Assembly (NCBI GenBank): GCA_009773455.1
Contig: WSXU01000010.1
Coordinates: 20,740-84,739, forward strand
DNA: 64,000 bases
Direction: 5' to 3'
From: Bacteroidota bacterium
GTDB lineage: Bacteria; Bacteroidota; Bacteroidia; Bacteroidales; Lentimicrobiaceae
Positions 54,531 through 63,880 of this stretch are shown here, piece after piece; position 1 is the stretch's first letter, and each line of letters begins with the position of its first letter. Both the position numbers and the translations under genes were made by a program. The notes below the pieces were generated by a model. It was not told the DNA's origin and did not search any database. It saw only the letters and a list, made by a program, of their open reading frames with translations.

Positions 54531-54950
54531 ATGAAAAAGATACATATTCTGGCCCTTATTGTAGTGGTTGCTGCTATAGGGGTAATTATGAGCCTCTCAG
54601 TGAACTCATCTACCTATGCAGGCTTTACCGAAGCCTCCGACAATCCCGGCAGGGAGTTTCATGTGATTGGTAAGTTAAGCCCCGGTAAACCCATTGATTT
54701 CGATGCCCGTAAGGATGCCAACAGTTTCACGTTCTATATGCTCGATAATTATGGGAAAGAAATGAAAGTGCGTTATTCCGACAGCAAGCCCCAGGATTTT
54801 GAAAAGCTTGACCAGGTTGTGGTTATCGGAAAAATGAAAAACGGTCAGTTTGAAGCCCATAAGATGAACCTGAAGTGTCCCTCAAAGTATAACAAGGATC
54901 AGGTTCCTGCCGGTCAAAAGAAAGACAGTACCATTATGGAAGGTATTTAG
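54531..54950 (+). CDS. ccmE: CcmE haem chaperone, CxxxY variant
   Basis: Periplasmic haem chaperone for cytochrome c maturation. The 139-residue protein has an N-terminal helix (about 4-24) and the OB-like beta-barrel (VIGKLSPGKPIDF, FTFYMLDNYGKEMKVRY). The haem-binding region reads MNLKCPSKYNKD: C116 and Y120 form CxxxY in place of HxxxY (LAKHDENY in E. coli). This is the variant known from Desulfovibrio and archaea, called System I*, often linked with loss of CcmH. The only nearby His (H110) is out of place. I start at ATG 54531; 54483 would put 16 odd residues before the helix. Confidence 0.9.
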   Translation: MKKIHILALIVVVAAIGVIMSLSVNSSTYAGFTEASDNPGREFHVIGKLSPGKPIDFDARKDANSFTFYMLDNYGKEMKVRYSDSKPQDFEKLDQVVVIGKMKNGQFEAHKMNLKCPSKYNKDQVPAGQKKDSTIMEGI

Positions 54951-54977
54951 GCCTGTATTCCGGTATTTAAAGTAAAA

Positions 54978-55013
54978 ATCAACAAGGCTGCAGTTTTCTG
55001 CAGCCTTGTTGAT
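54978..55013. terminator. Bidirectional terminator between ccmE and the patatin gene
   Basis: A perfect 16-bp stem ATCAACAAGGCTGCAG / CTGCAGCCTTGTTGAT around a TTTT loop, between two convergent genes. Confidence 0.8.
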
Positions 55014-55042
55014 TTATAAGATGTCCGGAAATAACCGGCCGG

Positions 55043-56098
55043 TTATTTGTTCGCAATCAGTTTATCAACAACCGATTCGAGAAGTTTTTCATTGTCGGTA
55101 ACGAATTTTAAACCAGCTTCTTTAAGCGCTCTGAGATTCCCCTGCGAGGCATCATCCATTTCATTGTTTGCTTCATACAGGGCTGGTTCAAGTCTGATAT
55201 AATTTTCAGGGGTACCTGTGGTTTCCCAGATTTTCCGCAGCTGATAATTAATTGTTTCAGAATTTCCAGACATCATGATGTCGATGATCGGCTGTATCCA
55301 CTGAATCATGCCCCAATCTTTGGCTTCGTTGTACTGGTAAGGTTTACTGGTGGATCCTGTTCCGATCGATACAATAATCATATCATGTGCATGCGGCTTA
55401 TCCGTTTTTTGCGGGTCACCAAGAACTTTTGAGAAATCGATTCCCCGGGCTTCCGCATAGGCACACATGGCCGGATTGTTGGCAAAAACGCCCCCGTCGA
55501 TCAGCGGGAATGGTGTACCGTAGACGGATTTAACCCTGGAAACTTCAAAATAGGTTGGTGCAGCTGATGTGGCCCGGGCAACTTCCCTCACAAAGAAGTC
55601 GTGCGTATCGGAAGCTTTGGCGTCAATCTGACTAAAGAAATGGGCTCTGCGGCTTTTTATATCATAAGAGGTTACAAGACAGGGTCTTAATAATTCACTC
55701 AGCTTTGTTTCCCCGAAATAATCATTCAACGCTTCTTCAAGCTCTTTTGAACTGTATTTCTCATCTGCCAGCCCTCCTTTGCTTTTTAATTTCTGCCACA
55801 TGGTAAGGTCGAAGATTTCATCGCCCCTGTCAAGATAAATGTCTACAGCCTGTTTTGCTGTGAGTTTTGGCCTTTTGGTTGGTTTGCCCGATTTATCCCT
55901 GCCGGGAATGAGATAGGTACAAGTGAGGATGCCACCGGTACTGGTGCCTGCCACCAGATCAAAATAGTCACTTAGTCTGACATCTTTACCTTCTTTTGCC
56001 ATGAGGCGTTCTTCAATAAAGGTAAGAATCACTCCCGGAAGTATCCCCCTGATACCTCCTCCGTCGATTGAAAGAATCCTTATTTTTTTCTTTTCCAT
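55043..56098 (-). CDS. Patatin-like phospholipase
   Basis: A 351-residue acyl hydrolase, cytoplasmic by lack of a signal peptide. The oxyanion hole GGGIRG (13-18), nucleophile GTSTGG with S53, and catalytic Asp in LIDGGVFANNP (about 200) are all intact. It resembles the CapV-like/plant-patatin type rather than the outer-membrane type. No cyclic-nucleotide synthase gene is beside it, so a CBASS defence role is not supported here. Likely acts on membrane phospholipids. A TAAATTTG box lies at 56120-56127. Confidence 0.9.
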   Translation of the reverse strand: MEKKKIRILSIDGGGIRGILPGVILTFIEERLMAKEGKDVRLSDYFDLVAGTSTGGILTCTYLIPGRDKSGKPTKRPKLTAKQAVDIYLDRGDEIFDLTMWQKLKSKGGLADEKYSSKELEEALNDYFGETKLSELLRPCLVTSYDIKSRRAHFFSQIDAKASDTHDFFVREVARATSAAPTYFEVSRVKSVYGTPFPLIDGGVFANNPAMCAYAEARGIDFSKVLGDPQKTDKPHAHDMIIVSIGTGSTSKPYQYNEAKDWGMIQWIQPIIDIMMSGNSETINYQLRKIWETTGTPENYIRLEPALYEANNEMDDASQGNLRALKEAGLKFVTDNEKLLESVVDKLIANK

Positions 56099-56119
56099 GG
56101 TTTATGGTTTTTATTCATT

Positions 56120-56127
56120 CAAATTTA
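56120..56127 (-). promoter_or_regulatory. Candidate -7 box of the patatin gene
   Basis: TAAATTTG on the minus strand, 21 bases before the ATG; -33 element weak. Confidence 0.35.
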
Positions 56128-56334
56128 ATAATAATTCAGACTAAATAAACATAAGGAATTATTTATTTGATATTGTTTGTGTTCTGTTTCAAAACATGGA
56201 ATTATTGATGGTATCTGACCTGTTTTTACACTATCCCTGTTTTCATTATTTATAATTATTTCATATTGGGAACAGGTCAGTAACCCTAATCTACAAAATT
56301 TCAGCACCTTTTACCGGAGGCAATCTTAAAGTCA

Positions 56335-56342
56335 TATCTTTG
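56335..56342 (+). promoter_or_regulatory. Promoter -7 box of rocD
   Basis: TATCTTTG with a T-rich stretch about 20 bases upstream; leader of about 43 nt. The 291-bp gap between the divergent patatin and rocD genes holds no other recognisable feature. Confidence 0.5.
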
Positions 56343-56389
56343 CCCCGGATTCAGATATTTTATTTTTTTACACTTATAAACAAAATCTT

Positions 56390-57613
56390 ATGAATGAAGT
56401 GATGACATCGGAAAAGTTGATGCATCTGGAAGAAGAGTACGGAGCACACAATTACCACCCGCTTCCTGTTGTTCTGGCCAGGGGAGAAGGTGCCCAGGTA
56501 TGGGATGTTGAAGGCAAACAATATTATGATTTCCTTTCGGCCTATTCAGCCGTAAACCAGGGACATTGCCACCCGAGGATAATCAAAGCCCTGGTGGATC
56601 AGGCCTCGAAAATGACCCTGACTTCAAGAGCTTTTTACAATGACTCCCTGGGTGTTTATGAAAAATATGTAACAGAATATTTTGGTTACGATAAGGTGCT
56701 GCCTATGAATACCGGTGCCGAAGCCGATGAGACAGCCCTGAAATTATGCCGCAAATGGGCTTACCTGAAAAAGGGAGTTCCTGAAAATATGGCCAAGATC
56801 ATCGTTTGTGAGGGCAACTTCCACGGAAGGACCATCACGGTGATATCAATGTCGACCGACCCTGATTCATACGGTGGATTCGGCCCCTATACCCCCGGAT
56901 TTATAAAAATCCCCTATAACGACCTGGATGCCCTTGCCGAAGCACTGAAGGATCCCAATGTTTCCGGTTTTCTTGTTGAACCCATTCAGGGTGAAGCCGG
57001 AGTTTTTGTGCCGGATGAAGGATACCTGACCAAAGCCTATCAGCTTTGTAAGGAAAAGAATGTGTTGTTTATCGCCGATGAGGTACAGACCGGCATTGCC
57101 CGTACAGGTAAATTACTTGCCTGTGATCATGAGAATGTCCGTCCCGATATCCTCATCCTTGGAAAAGCACTTTCGGGAGGAGTATATCCTGTTTCCGCTG
57201 TTCTGGCCGACAATGATATTATGCTTTGCATCAAACCGGGTGAACATGGCTCTACTTTCGGGGGAAACCCGGTTGCTGCCCGCGTAGCGATTGAAGCCCT
57301 GCAGGTGGTAAAAGATGAAAACCTGGCCGACAAGGCAGAAAAGATGGGTCAGATTTTCCGCGAGGAAATGAGAGCGATAAAATCGGATATGATTGCACTG
57401 GTTCGTGGGAAAGGGTTACTGAATGCTGTTATCATCAGACCAAAGAATGGCAAGGAAGCCTGGGATGTCTGTGTAAAGATGAAGGAAAACGGCGTTCTGG
57501 CGAAACCAACCCATGGTGATATCATCCGTTTTGCTCCCCCGCTGGTTATAACTGAAACGCAACTGCGTGAAGCAATCGAAAGAATCAGGAAGTCAATTCT
57601 GTTTTTTGAATAG
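56390..57613 (+). CDS. rocD: Ornithine-oxo-acid aminotransferase
   Basis: PLP enzyme that converts ornithine and 2-oxoglutarate to glutamate semialdehyde and glutamate. The 407-residue protein has [14 protein letters not shown], the phosphate-binding [13 protein letters not shown] (107-119), the FHGRTI loop, the [20 protein letters not shown] cofactor region, and the Schiff-base lysine K259 in [10 protein letters not shown]. These segments fit ornithine aminotransferase better than other subgroup-II aminotransferases. Followed by a terminator; monocistronic. Confidence 0.92.
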   Translation: MNEVMTSEKLMHLEEEYGAHNYHPLPVVLARGEGAQVWDVEGKQYYDFLSAYSAVNQGHCHPRIIKALVDQASKMTLTSRAFYNDSLGVYEKYVTEYFGYDKVLPMNTGAEADETALKLCRKWAYLKKGVPENMAKIIVCEGNFHGRTITVISMSTDPDSYGGFGPYTPGFIKIPYNDLDALAEALKDPNVSGFLVEPIQGEAGVFVPDEGYLTKAYQLCKEKNVLFIADEVQTGIARTGKLLACDHENVRPDILILGKALSGGVYPVSAVLADNDIMLCIKPGEHGSTFGGNPVAARVAIEALQVVKDENLADKAEKMGQIFREEMRAIKSDMIALVRGKGLLNAVIIRPKNGKEAWDVCVKMKENGVLAKPTHGDIIRFAPPLVITETQLREAIERIRKSILFFE

Positions 57614-57628
57614 AATGTGCACTAAACG

Positions 57629-57663
57629 AAAATGGCCGCAGTGGAGACGCTGCGGCCATTTTT
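57629..57663 (+). terminator. Terminator after rocD
   Basis: 13-bp stem AAAATGGCCGCAG / CTGCGGCCATTTT with an eight-base loop and T-run, 16 bp after the stop. Confidence 0.8.
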
Positions 57664-57696
57664 ATTTGTAGGAATGAGACAAAATCGGGTTGAAAG

Positions 57697-57725
57697 CCTC
57701 CCCAACCCCTCCAGGGGAGGGGCTG
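57697..57725. repeat. C/G-rich intergenic repeat with a hairpin core
   Basis: Short run of C-rich then G-rich sequence with a CCCCTCCAGGGG hairpin core, in the gap between the rocD terminator and the MATE stop. Resembles dispersed repeats of Bacteroidota intergenic DNA; no function seen. Confidence 0.35.
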
Positions 57726-57757
57726 ATAACTGGGTGATGAAATTTTAATTTCACTCC

Positions 57758-59182
57758 TTACACCTTTTTCAACTTCCATCTTCCCCGGCTGAAAACATAG
57801 ATACCCAGCAGGGTGAGGGTGCTTTCGGCGATAACGATGGCGTAATACACGCCATTCGTATCAAACCCGGCACGTAATGCCAGGTAATAAGCCAGCGGAA
57901 TTTCAATGAGCCAGAAGCAGATAAAATTCAGCAGGGTTGGGGTATAGGTATCGCCTGCACCATTGAGCGACTGGGTCATAACCATGCCAAAAGCGTAAAA
58001 CAGGAAGCCGGAACTGACAATCTGAAGGCAGGTAATGCCTGCCCTGATGACCTCTTCATCCTGGATGAACATGCGGATGAAGAATCCGGGGAAGCTTATA
58101 AACAATATTGAGATCAATCCCAACAACGACATGTTGGCGAAGCCGGTTATCCATGCAGCCCGCTGGGCCCTGTCGGGCCTTCCCGCGCCCAGGTTTTGTC
58201 CGACGAGTGTTGCCGCAGCATTGCTTACCCCCCAGGAAGGAAGCAGGGAAAAAATAATAATCCTTATTCCAATGGTGTATCCTGCAACGGCTGTACTGCC
58301 GAAAACCGAGATGATGCGGACCATTACAATCCAGCTGGCGGTGGCTATCAGATTCTGGAGTATACCGCCGATGGAAAGTTTTATCACTGAGGCCATTAAC
58401 CTGAAATCAGGTATCAGATGAACCAGTTTTAGTTTAATTCTCATCCTGCCCCTGAATAATACATATAATTGAAAGGCAACGGCAATTCCACGTCCGGTTG
58501 TTGTCGCAATGGCAGCTCCTTCAATTCCGAAAGCAGGAATGGGTCCAAATCCGAAAATAAGCAACGGATCCAGCACGAGGTTGATTCCATTGGCGATCAG
58601 CAATACCCGCATCGACAGCGCCGCATCACCGGCACTGCGGAAGGCAGCATTGATGATAAACAGCATCATGATAACAGCATTTCCGGCAAACATTATCCGG
58701 GTGAAACCATGATTCTGAAGGGCGAGTGAATCACTGGCACCCATCAGTTTCAACAATTCGTAAGAATAGAAAATACCGGGTATTGCCAGCAGGGATGAAA
58801 CCAGTAACCCGGCTATCATAGATTGTCCGGCTGCTTTCGCTGCTGCTCCGGGATTTTTCTCACCAATCCTTCTCGAAATAAGAGCTGTGGTACCGGCGCT
58901 GAAACCCACGGCAATGGCATAAACCAGGGTCATCATAGATTCGGTTAATCCCACTGCAGCAATGGCATCTGATCCGAGCCGGGAGACAAAGAAAATATCA
59001 ACGATGGCAAAAACAGATTCCATGATCATCTCCAGTACCATCGGGACTGACAGCAGGAAGATGGCGGTGCTGAGTTTAAGGCTGGTATAGTCCTGATCTC
59101 CGCCGGCCAGAGCCTGCCGGAGCAGATGCAGATAATTTCTGATATGATGTGTAATTGTCTGGTTTGTATCCTGATTATTCAT
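57758..59182 (-). CDS. MATE-family efflux transporter
   Basis: A 474-residue multidrug/toxin extrusion protein with twelve hydrophobic helices in two halves. Signatures include PMVLEMIMESVFAIVDIFFVSRLG near the N-terminus (in parts: LEMIMESVFAIVDIFFVS), AVGFSAGTTALISRRIGEKN, and the matching second-half stretch VGQNLGAGRPDRAQRAAW. Membership is clear; substrate and coupling ion (sodium or proton) are not. It is preceded by a leader ORF and a strong terminator 25 bp from its ATG, which suggests controlled read-through. Confidence 0.92.
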   Translation of the reverse strand: MNNQDTNQTITHHIRNYLHLLRQALAGGDQDYTSLKLSTAIFLLSVPMVLEMIMESVFAIVDIFFVSRLGSDAIAAVGLTESMMTLVYAIAVGFSAGTTALISRRIGEKNPGAAAKAAGQSMIAGLLVSSLLAIPGIFYSYELLKLMGASDSLALQNHGFTRIMFAGNAVIMMLFIINAAFRSAGDAALSMRVLLIANGINLVLDPLLIFGFGPIPAFGIEGAAIATTTGRGIAVAFQLYVLFRGRMRIKLKLVHLIPDFRLMASVIKLSIGGILQNLIATASWIVMVRIISVFGSTAVAGYTIGIRIIIFSLLPSWGVSNAAATLVGQNLGAGRPDRAQRAAWITGFANMSLLGLISILFISFPGFFIRMFIQDEEVIRAGITCLQIVSSGFLFYAFGMVMTQSLNGAGDTYTPTLLNFICFWLIEIPLAYYLALRAGFDTNGVYYAIVIAESTLTLLGIYVFSRGRWKLKKV

Positions 59183-59207
59183 GATAAGTCGTTTGAAGTG
59201 AAAAAAA

Positions 59208-59233
59208 AACCCGGTCTGTTTTCAGACCGGGTT
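59208..59233 (-). terminator. Terminator hairpin in the MATE leader
   Basis: A perfect 11-bp stem AACCCGGTCTG / CAGACCGGGTT around a four-base loop, followed on the minus strand by seven or more T residues (59201-59207), 25 bp before the MATE ATG. A strong intrinsic terminator by appearance. Confidence 0.8.
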
Positions 59234-59253
59234 GCTGTATTTTAAGCAAGGAG

Positions 59254-59346
59254 TTAGATACAAAACAGGTATCTCACCCGGTCAATGACGGTAACGGCCA
59301 CAATTGCTTTGGTGTCCGGAACAAAAAATGACAAGGTGGATTTCAT
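59254..59346 (-). CDS. Possible 30-residue leader peptide or sRNA-borne ORF
   Basis: A small ORF of 30 codons (begins MKSTLSFFVPDTKAIVAVTV, ends in LFCI). It follows a good promoter and precedes a strong terminator, so the unit would give a transcript of about 150 nt. The N-terminus is weakly hydrophobic. It may be a leader peptide for the MATE gene, a small membrane peptide, or just a chance ORF in an sRNA or riboswitch-like leader. No homology known to me. Confidence 0.35.
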   Translation of the reverse strand: MKSTLSFFVPDTKAIVAVTVIDRVRYLFCI

Positions 59347-59367
59347 GGTTCTTTGATATTGATGAGG

Positions 59368-59396
59368 CAAAAATATAAAAAATATTAACCGGACAA
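59368..59396 (-). promoter_or_regulatory. Promoter of the MATE leader unit
   Basis: TTG (59394-59396), 18 bases, TATTTTTG (59368-59375) on the minus strand, directly after the susD terminator. Confidence 0.55.
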
Positions 59397-59409
59397 GCAA
59401 TTGATAAAA

Positions 59410-59436
59410 AAAACTGCCCGGAGGCCGGGCAGTTTT
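59410..59436 (-). terminator. Terminator after susD
   Basis: 12-bp stem AAAACTGCCCGG / CCGGGCAGTTTT with a three-base loop and an A/T tail on both sides, 23 bp past the susD stop. Confidence 0.8.
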
Positions 59437-59458
59437 ATAAAAAATAAATTAATACAGC

Positions 59459-60844
59459 TTAGTTAGCCCACCATACATTCTGGTTGATATCCGGGTTAAC
59501 GGTTGCATTCGGATTGTTGATACGCTCATCCTGAGGAGTTGGGAAGCGAACAGGAATAACCCCGCCATTTTCCACATTCGGCCCATTGTTAGGCGTAAGT
59601 GCAGGAATGCCTGTCCTTCTCCAGTCGTTGTAATTTTCAAGCTGGAGGAACAGTGCTACATATTTATGTGTCATGATTTTGGCCATTGAAATGGTGGAAG
59701 CCGTTTCACTAGCCTGGGCAGCATAATATGCGTCATCGTCAGCGCCGGTAACCTGAAGCACAGAAGCTTTAATGGCATCATTGTGTGCCTGGGCAGCTGC
59801 GCCTGCATTGTTTTTTCTCATGTATGCCTCAGCTTCAAGGAATTTGGCTTCAACAAGGCTTACCAAAGGAATAGGATTCGGAGTTTCGCCATAGAGAGGT
59901 CCGATCATAGAAGCATCAACGTTTTCTGATCCTGGTGTTGCACCGGTATATTCGCCGGCACCATCAGTAGCACAGAAGAATGGAAGGCGCGGATCGCTGA
60001 TTGATTTAAGGAGATCAACATAGAATGCACCCATACGAATGTAGGTACCACGTTCGTTGTTGAATGCATACCATGGGTTGAGTTCGCTTGAATTAGTTCC
60101 GAACATTGCCATGGCATCAGTTGCATTTCCGTCAAGATTGCCCAGGTATTCAAGCACTTTGTCGGCTGATGTTTCATCGCGTTTGCTCAGCCTGTTGGCA
60201 AAACGGGCTTTCAGGATCCATGCGGTGTTCACCCATTTGGTAGCATCTCCACCATGAATAAAGTCATCATCGGCAGGAATGATTTTGTTATCAGCAGGAT
60301 CTTTGCTCAGAAGTTCAATTGCTTCGGAAAGAAGAGCCTGAATATCCTGATACACGATTTCCTGAGAATCATAGTTAGGGCTGAAGTAAGCTTCACCTTT
60401 GATTCCGAGTCCGGCTTCGCGGTTTGGTACATCACCCCACATATCAGTAGCAACCGATAAGTTGAGGGCTTTGATGATTTTTGCAATACCAACGTAATAA
60501 GGGTTGTCGGCACCAGCAAGGTCAATCAGACCATTGGCTTCAACGATGCAATCCGTATAAATAGAATTCCATTCGTTTACGTTATCACCTTCAAGCAGTA
60601 CATAATTGGCAACGTCTTTCATCTGTTCAGCTGTTCCTTCGAGCTGTTGGGTGAAAACGGATGCAGCACGGTTAACACCACCATTAAAGGTGGCAAAAGT
60701 AGATACTTCAATAGTTGAAAGTAGCAATGCAGGGGTGACTTGTGTCGGACTGTTTGGTGACAGGTCGTACCCTTCAATGTATTTATCACAACCGGTTGTG
60801 AAAAAGAGCACTGCCGAGATTAACAGGATTGATATTTTTTTCAT
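59459..60844 (-). CDS. SusD/RagB-family nutrient-binding lipoprotein
   Basis: A 461-residue surface lipoprotein that caps the SusC channel and binds glycans or peptides. Start at MKKISILLISAVLFFTTGC (60844), giving the lipobox with Cys19; an earlier ATG at 60874 adds 10 residues. The helical TPR-like N-terminal half and the C-terminal RFPTPQDERINNPN signature (about 435-448) are typical. No glycoside hydrolase is nearby, so the ligand may be peptide or an unlinked polysaccharide. The susC gene that should work with it is 5'-truncated. Confidence 0.9.
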   Translation of the reverse strand: MKKISILLISAVLFFTTGCDKYIEGYDLSPNSPTQVTPALLLSTIEVSTFATFNGGVNRAASVFTQQLEGTAEQMKDVANYVLLEGDNVNEWNSIYTDCIVEANGLIDLAGADNPYYVGIAKIIKALNLSVATDMWGDVPNREAGLGIKGEAYFSPNYDSQEIVYQDIQALLSEAIELLSKDPADNKIIPADDDFIHGGDATKWVNTAWILKARFANRLSKRDETSADKVLEYLGNLDGNATDAMAMFGTNSSELNPWYAFNNERGTYIRMGAFYVDLLKSISDPRLPFFCATDGAGEYTGATPGSENVDASMIGPLYGETPNPIPLVSLVEAKFLEAEAYMRKNNAGAAAQAHNDAIKASVLQVTGADDDAYYAAQASETASTISMAKIMTHKYVALFLQLENYNDWRRTGIPALTPNNGPNVENGGVIPVRFPTPQDERINNPNATVNPDINQNVWWAN

Positions 60845-60877
60845 AATCTTCGCTTTTGGATTTTGATTGAACATGTG

Positions 60878-62800
60878 TTAGAAACCTACTTTCAGACCAA
60901 CAATAAACGATTTGGTGCCCGGGTTATTGAAATAGTCGAATCCGGTGAGATTCGAACCGGCACCTGTCAGACTGGTTTCAGGGTCAACACCCGGATAATC
61001 GGTACTGAGCCAGAGATTCCTACCTGATAAAGAAAGGTCAACATACTGAACCAAAGGAAGTTTGTCTTTGGTGTTGAGTCGATAGCTGATGCTGACTTCA
61101 CGGAGACGAACCCATGATCCATCAAATACAGCCTGTTCAACGGCAGCACTACCACCATCACCAACGTAGTTTGAGAAATATGAGTTGGCAGAGATGGGTA
61201 TATCATTCGGTGTTCCGTCTTCTTTTACACCAGGAATAATGTAGGTCCTGTCACGGTCACCTGAAGCTTCGGTTTTTCCAATTCTGTTCATACGGGCAAT
61301 GGTTCCGTCCCAGATCATACCACCCTCGCGGATGTCAAACAGGAAACTGAAGTTGATGCCTTTGTAGTTCAGGTTGTTGGTAATACCCATAGTCCAGTCG
61401 GGGAATGGATTTCCGATGTTTCCGCGGGCAGGAGCAATACTCGGACGACCGTTGGCACCAATGATCAGATCACCATTCTCGTTGCGGAGCCATTTGGTTC
61501 CATAGAGTGCACCGTAAGCATCGCCTTTGATAGCATATGATCCGATAGAAGTAAATGCACTTTCGATGTTAACTTCATCAACTCCGGGGGCAAGTTCGAG
61601 AACTTCGTTGGTGTTTTTAGTAAAGTTGACAGCAATGTTCCATTTGAAATCCTTTGTTTTGATAGGATCACCTGAAACAACGAGTTCAATACCTTTATTG
61701 CTCATACGACCTGAGTTAGACCTGATCTGCTGGAATCCGGATGAAGGAGCGATAGGACGGAGTACAAGAATCTGATCTGATTCTTCATTATAATAGGTGA
61801 AGTCGATGTTAAATCTACCGCCAAGGAATCTCAGATCAAGACCTATTTCAGCACCGGTTTTTCTTTCAGGCTTCAGGTCAGGGTTACCCAGCGTTGCGCT
61901 GTAACCAAAACCACCTTTACCCAGATATGGGAAAGAGAGACCATTGGTAAATCCATCCGTAAATATCGGAGAAGCATAATAGGTCCTTGAAGAATACGGT
62001 GAAGGATTGATACCTACCTGTGCCCAGCTGGCCCTGACTTTTCCAAAAGAAAGAATGTTGTTTTCCGGAATTAATTCAGAGAATACAAATGAAAGACTGG
62101 TTGCAGGATAGAAGAAATTGGTCTGATTGGGACCAAAAGTTGATGCCCATTCGTTACGACCGGTCACACTGAAATATACCATGCTGGCATAGTCCAGATT
62201 GAGGTCAAAGTAAAGAGCTGCTGTTCTTTCCTTGGTTGTAACTTCACTGGCATAAAGCACAGCTGCATTATTCAGGTTGTAGAAGTTTGGAATGCTCAGA
62301 CTGGTACCCCTGGCATAAAGATCCTGGAAATTTCTTTCATTCAGGTTATTACCAAGTGAAAGGGATCCTTTGAATTTGCTTGAGAATTCATGAGTTCCGG
62401 TAAGAATAAAGTCTGAATATACTTCCCTGAAACGCTGAATGTTTTCTGTGATCTGACCGGTTGGTTCTGCTGGTTGCATTGAGCCAATGGCGAAGATCTG
62501 TTTTCTCTGGTCGGAATAGAAGTCAGTTCCCAGACGATAGGTTGCTGTTAACCATGTAAATGGTGAATATTCTACATAGAAATTACCCAGGAACCTGTTT
62601 ACATCATCCGTAAATGGGTTTTTGAAAGCAGTGAAATAGGTATTGTCATAGATTGAGATAAACCTGCGGTCAACACCATTGGGATAAAGATATCCTTCGC
62701 CACCACCCGGGTTCATGTCGAAGCTCTGGGGAGCACGCATCAAACTGAGCATGATACCTGAGAGGTTGCTACCATTCTGGGCTTTAATACCGTTGGTATT
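60878..62800 (-). pseudogene. SusC/RagA TonB-linked receptor, 5'-truncated
   Basis: The C-terminal two-thirds of a SusC-type TonB-dependent channel. The open part codes for beta-barrel segments ending KSFIVGLKVGF, normal for the family, and starts in the middle with NTNGIKAQNGSNLSG, which in intact SusC proteins follows several hundred residues of signal peptide, carboxypeptidase-like and plug domains. All of those are absent. Homology stops at about 62800 and an in-frame TGA lies at 62831-62833. The first ATG is at 62752, but a product from there would lack export signal and plug. The break coincides with the edge of phage-like DNA, so insertion is the likely cause. A contig-specific rearrangement is an alternative. 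Confidence 0.8.
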
Positions 62801-62861
62801 TATAGGGGTAAAAACGAAAAGTATAAATGATCAAGAAAAAAAAGCCCCTTTTTAAATTAAT

Positions 62862-62937
62862 TATCAATGAGTTAGATAAAAATAACCCCGACCATAAAAT
62901 ATCAATGAGTTAGATAAAAATAACCCCGACCATAAAA
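62862..62937. repeat. Two tandem 38-bp repeats
   Basis: Exact copies at 62862-62899 and 62900-62937, each beginning TATCAATGAGTTAGATAAAA and ending CCCCGACCATAAAA. They lie about 60 bp inside the susC break, where a Mu-like element would have transposase-binding sites. Confidence 0.85.
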
Positions 62938-63180
62938 AAAACCAAATGTTTAATTTACTTGCATTCAGCTTTAAGTAATTCCACAAATGCTGACCAATTG
63001 TAGCATGTTACTTTAATAGGCCTTTGCAGGAGCCTGTATAGTGGCTCAAATGTAGGTTAAATAACCATTACACAACAAATTTCAGGGTAAATATTGAGGC
63101 CACCGGTGGGGGTTGAAAAGCCGTGCCTCAAAAGCCTTTAAACACCTTTTAAAAACCGTAAAAAAGTGAAATAACATGAA

Positions 63181-63216
63181 TGGACGGACAAATGGACGGA
63201 CAAATGGACGGACAAA
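63181..63216. repeat. Three tandem 12-bp repeats
   Basis: TGGACGGACAAA in three perfect copies, in gene-free DNA. A related inverted string (TTTTTGTCCG) appears at 63432-63441 next to the repressor stop. Confidence 0.8.
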
Positions 63217-63467
63217 AGAATAAAAAAAAACATCAATAGAAAGATACTTAATACCAAAAAAAGCATAAATAATGATATAAAATAATGAATTGAGGGGGAC
63301 ATAATACCCTAAAAATATAACAATAAATTATAATATTATATAGTATAATGCACTGATAATGTACAATATATGTATCATTTCAGGCAAAAAAACAAGGGAT
63401 ATTGTGTGTGTGTGGGATTTTTAGCGGTCATTTTTGTCCGCAATACCAGTATGTGCTTTAATTAAAA

Positions 63468-63851
63468 TCATCCTGTTTGCTTATAACCACCATTTCTCGG
63501 CGAATCCGATGAAAGGTTTTCGATCAACTGCCGCAGGGCCGAATTAGCCTCTTTTAATGCGCTGATTACTTCGTCCTTCTCAGCACATAACTTACACTTA
63601 ATGCTGTATTTATGTTGTGGATCATTTAACGCTAAGTCATCATTACTTTTTACTATCATACTGCCCTGGCCGTTTATAAGCCAATATAGATTTAAATCTG
63701 GATATAAATTGATTATTCTCTCAACCTTATCAGCCCCAATGTTTGGTTTTTTGTCTAAAAAGCCATTAGAAAGGCCAGTTACTAAGTAAAATTTATTCTT
63801 AGTAATACCCTTAAAATCAAGATATTGAATTAGTCTGTCAGAAATATTCAT
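63468..63851 (-). CDS. Phage-type repressor with helix-turn-helix and C-terminal coiled coil
   Basis: A 127-residue protein (start MNISDRLIQY at 63851; the longer frame to 63887 would overlap the promoter). Residues 1-60 form an XRE/CI-like helix-turn-helix (FKGITKNKFYLVTGLSNGFL) with PDLNLYWLINGQGSM, a very common ending in Bacteroidota phage repressors. A CxxC pair (KCKLCAEKDEV) leads into a helical, coiled-coil-like tail. No peptidase domain, so release would not use RecA-driven cleavage. Transcribed toward the element edge, as the c repressor of Mu is. Confidence 0.75.
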   Translation of the reverse strand: MNISDRLIQYLDFKGITKNKFYLVTGLSNGFLDKKPNIGADKVERIINLYPDLNLYWLINGQGSMIVKSNDDLALNDPQHKYSIKCKLCAEKDEVISALKEANSALRQLIENLSSDSPRNGGYKQTG

Positions 63852-63880
63852 CGAAACATAGATTTTTTTCGAGTAATTGC

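Noticed and set aside
55043..56098. Patatin as an effector of a cyclic-nucleotide defence system
   Set aside because: No CD-NTase, HORMA, TRIP13 or other defence gene lies beside it; neighbours are ccmE and rocD.
60878..62752. A complete short TonB receptor starting at ATG 62752
   Set aside because: The product would lack signal peptide and plug, and susC-like sequence continues upstream of that ATG to about 62800, so the ATG is internal.
63176..63223. A 15-codon plus-strand ORF (repeating NGRT)
   Set aside because: It is only the three 12-bp repeats read in frame; no promoter and no support as a gene.
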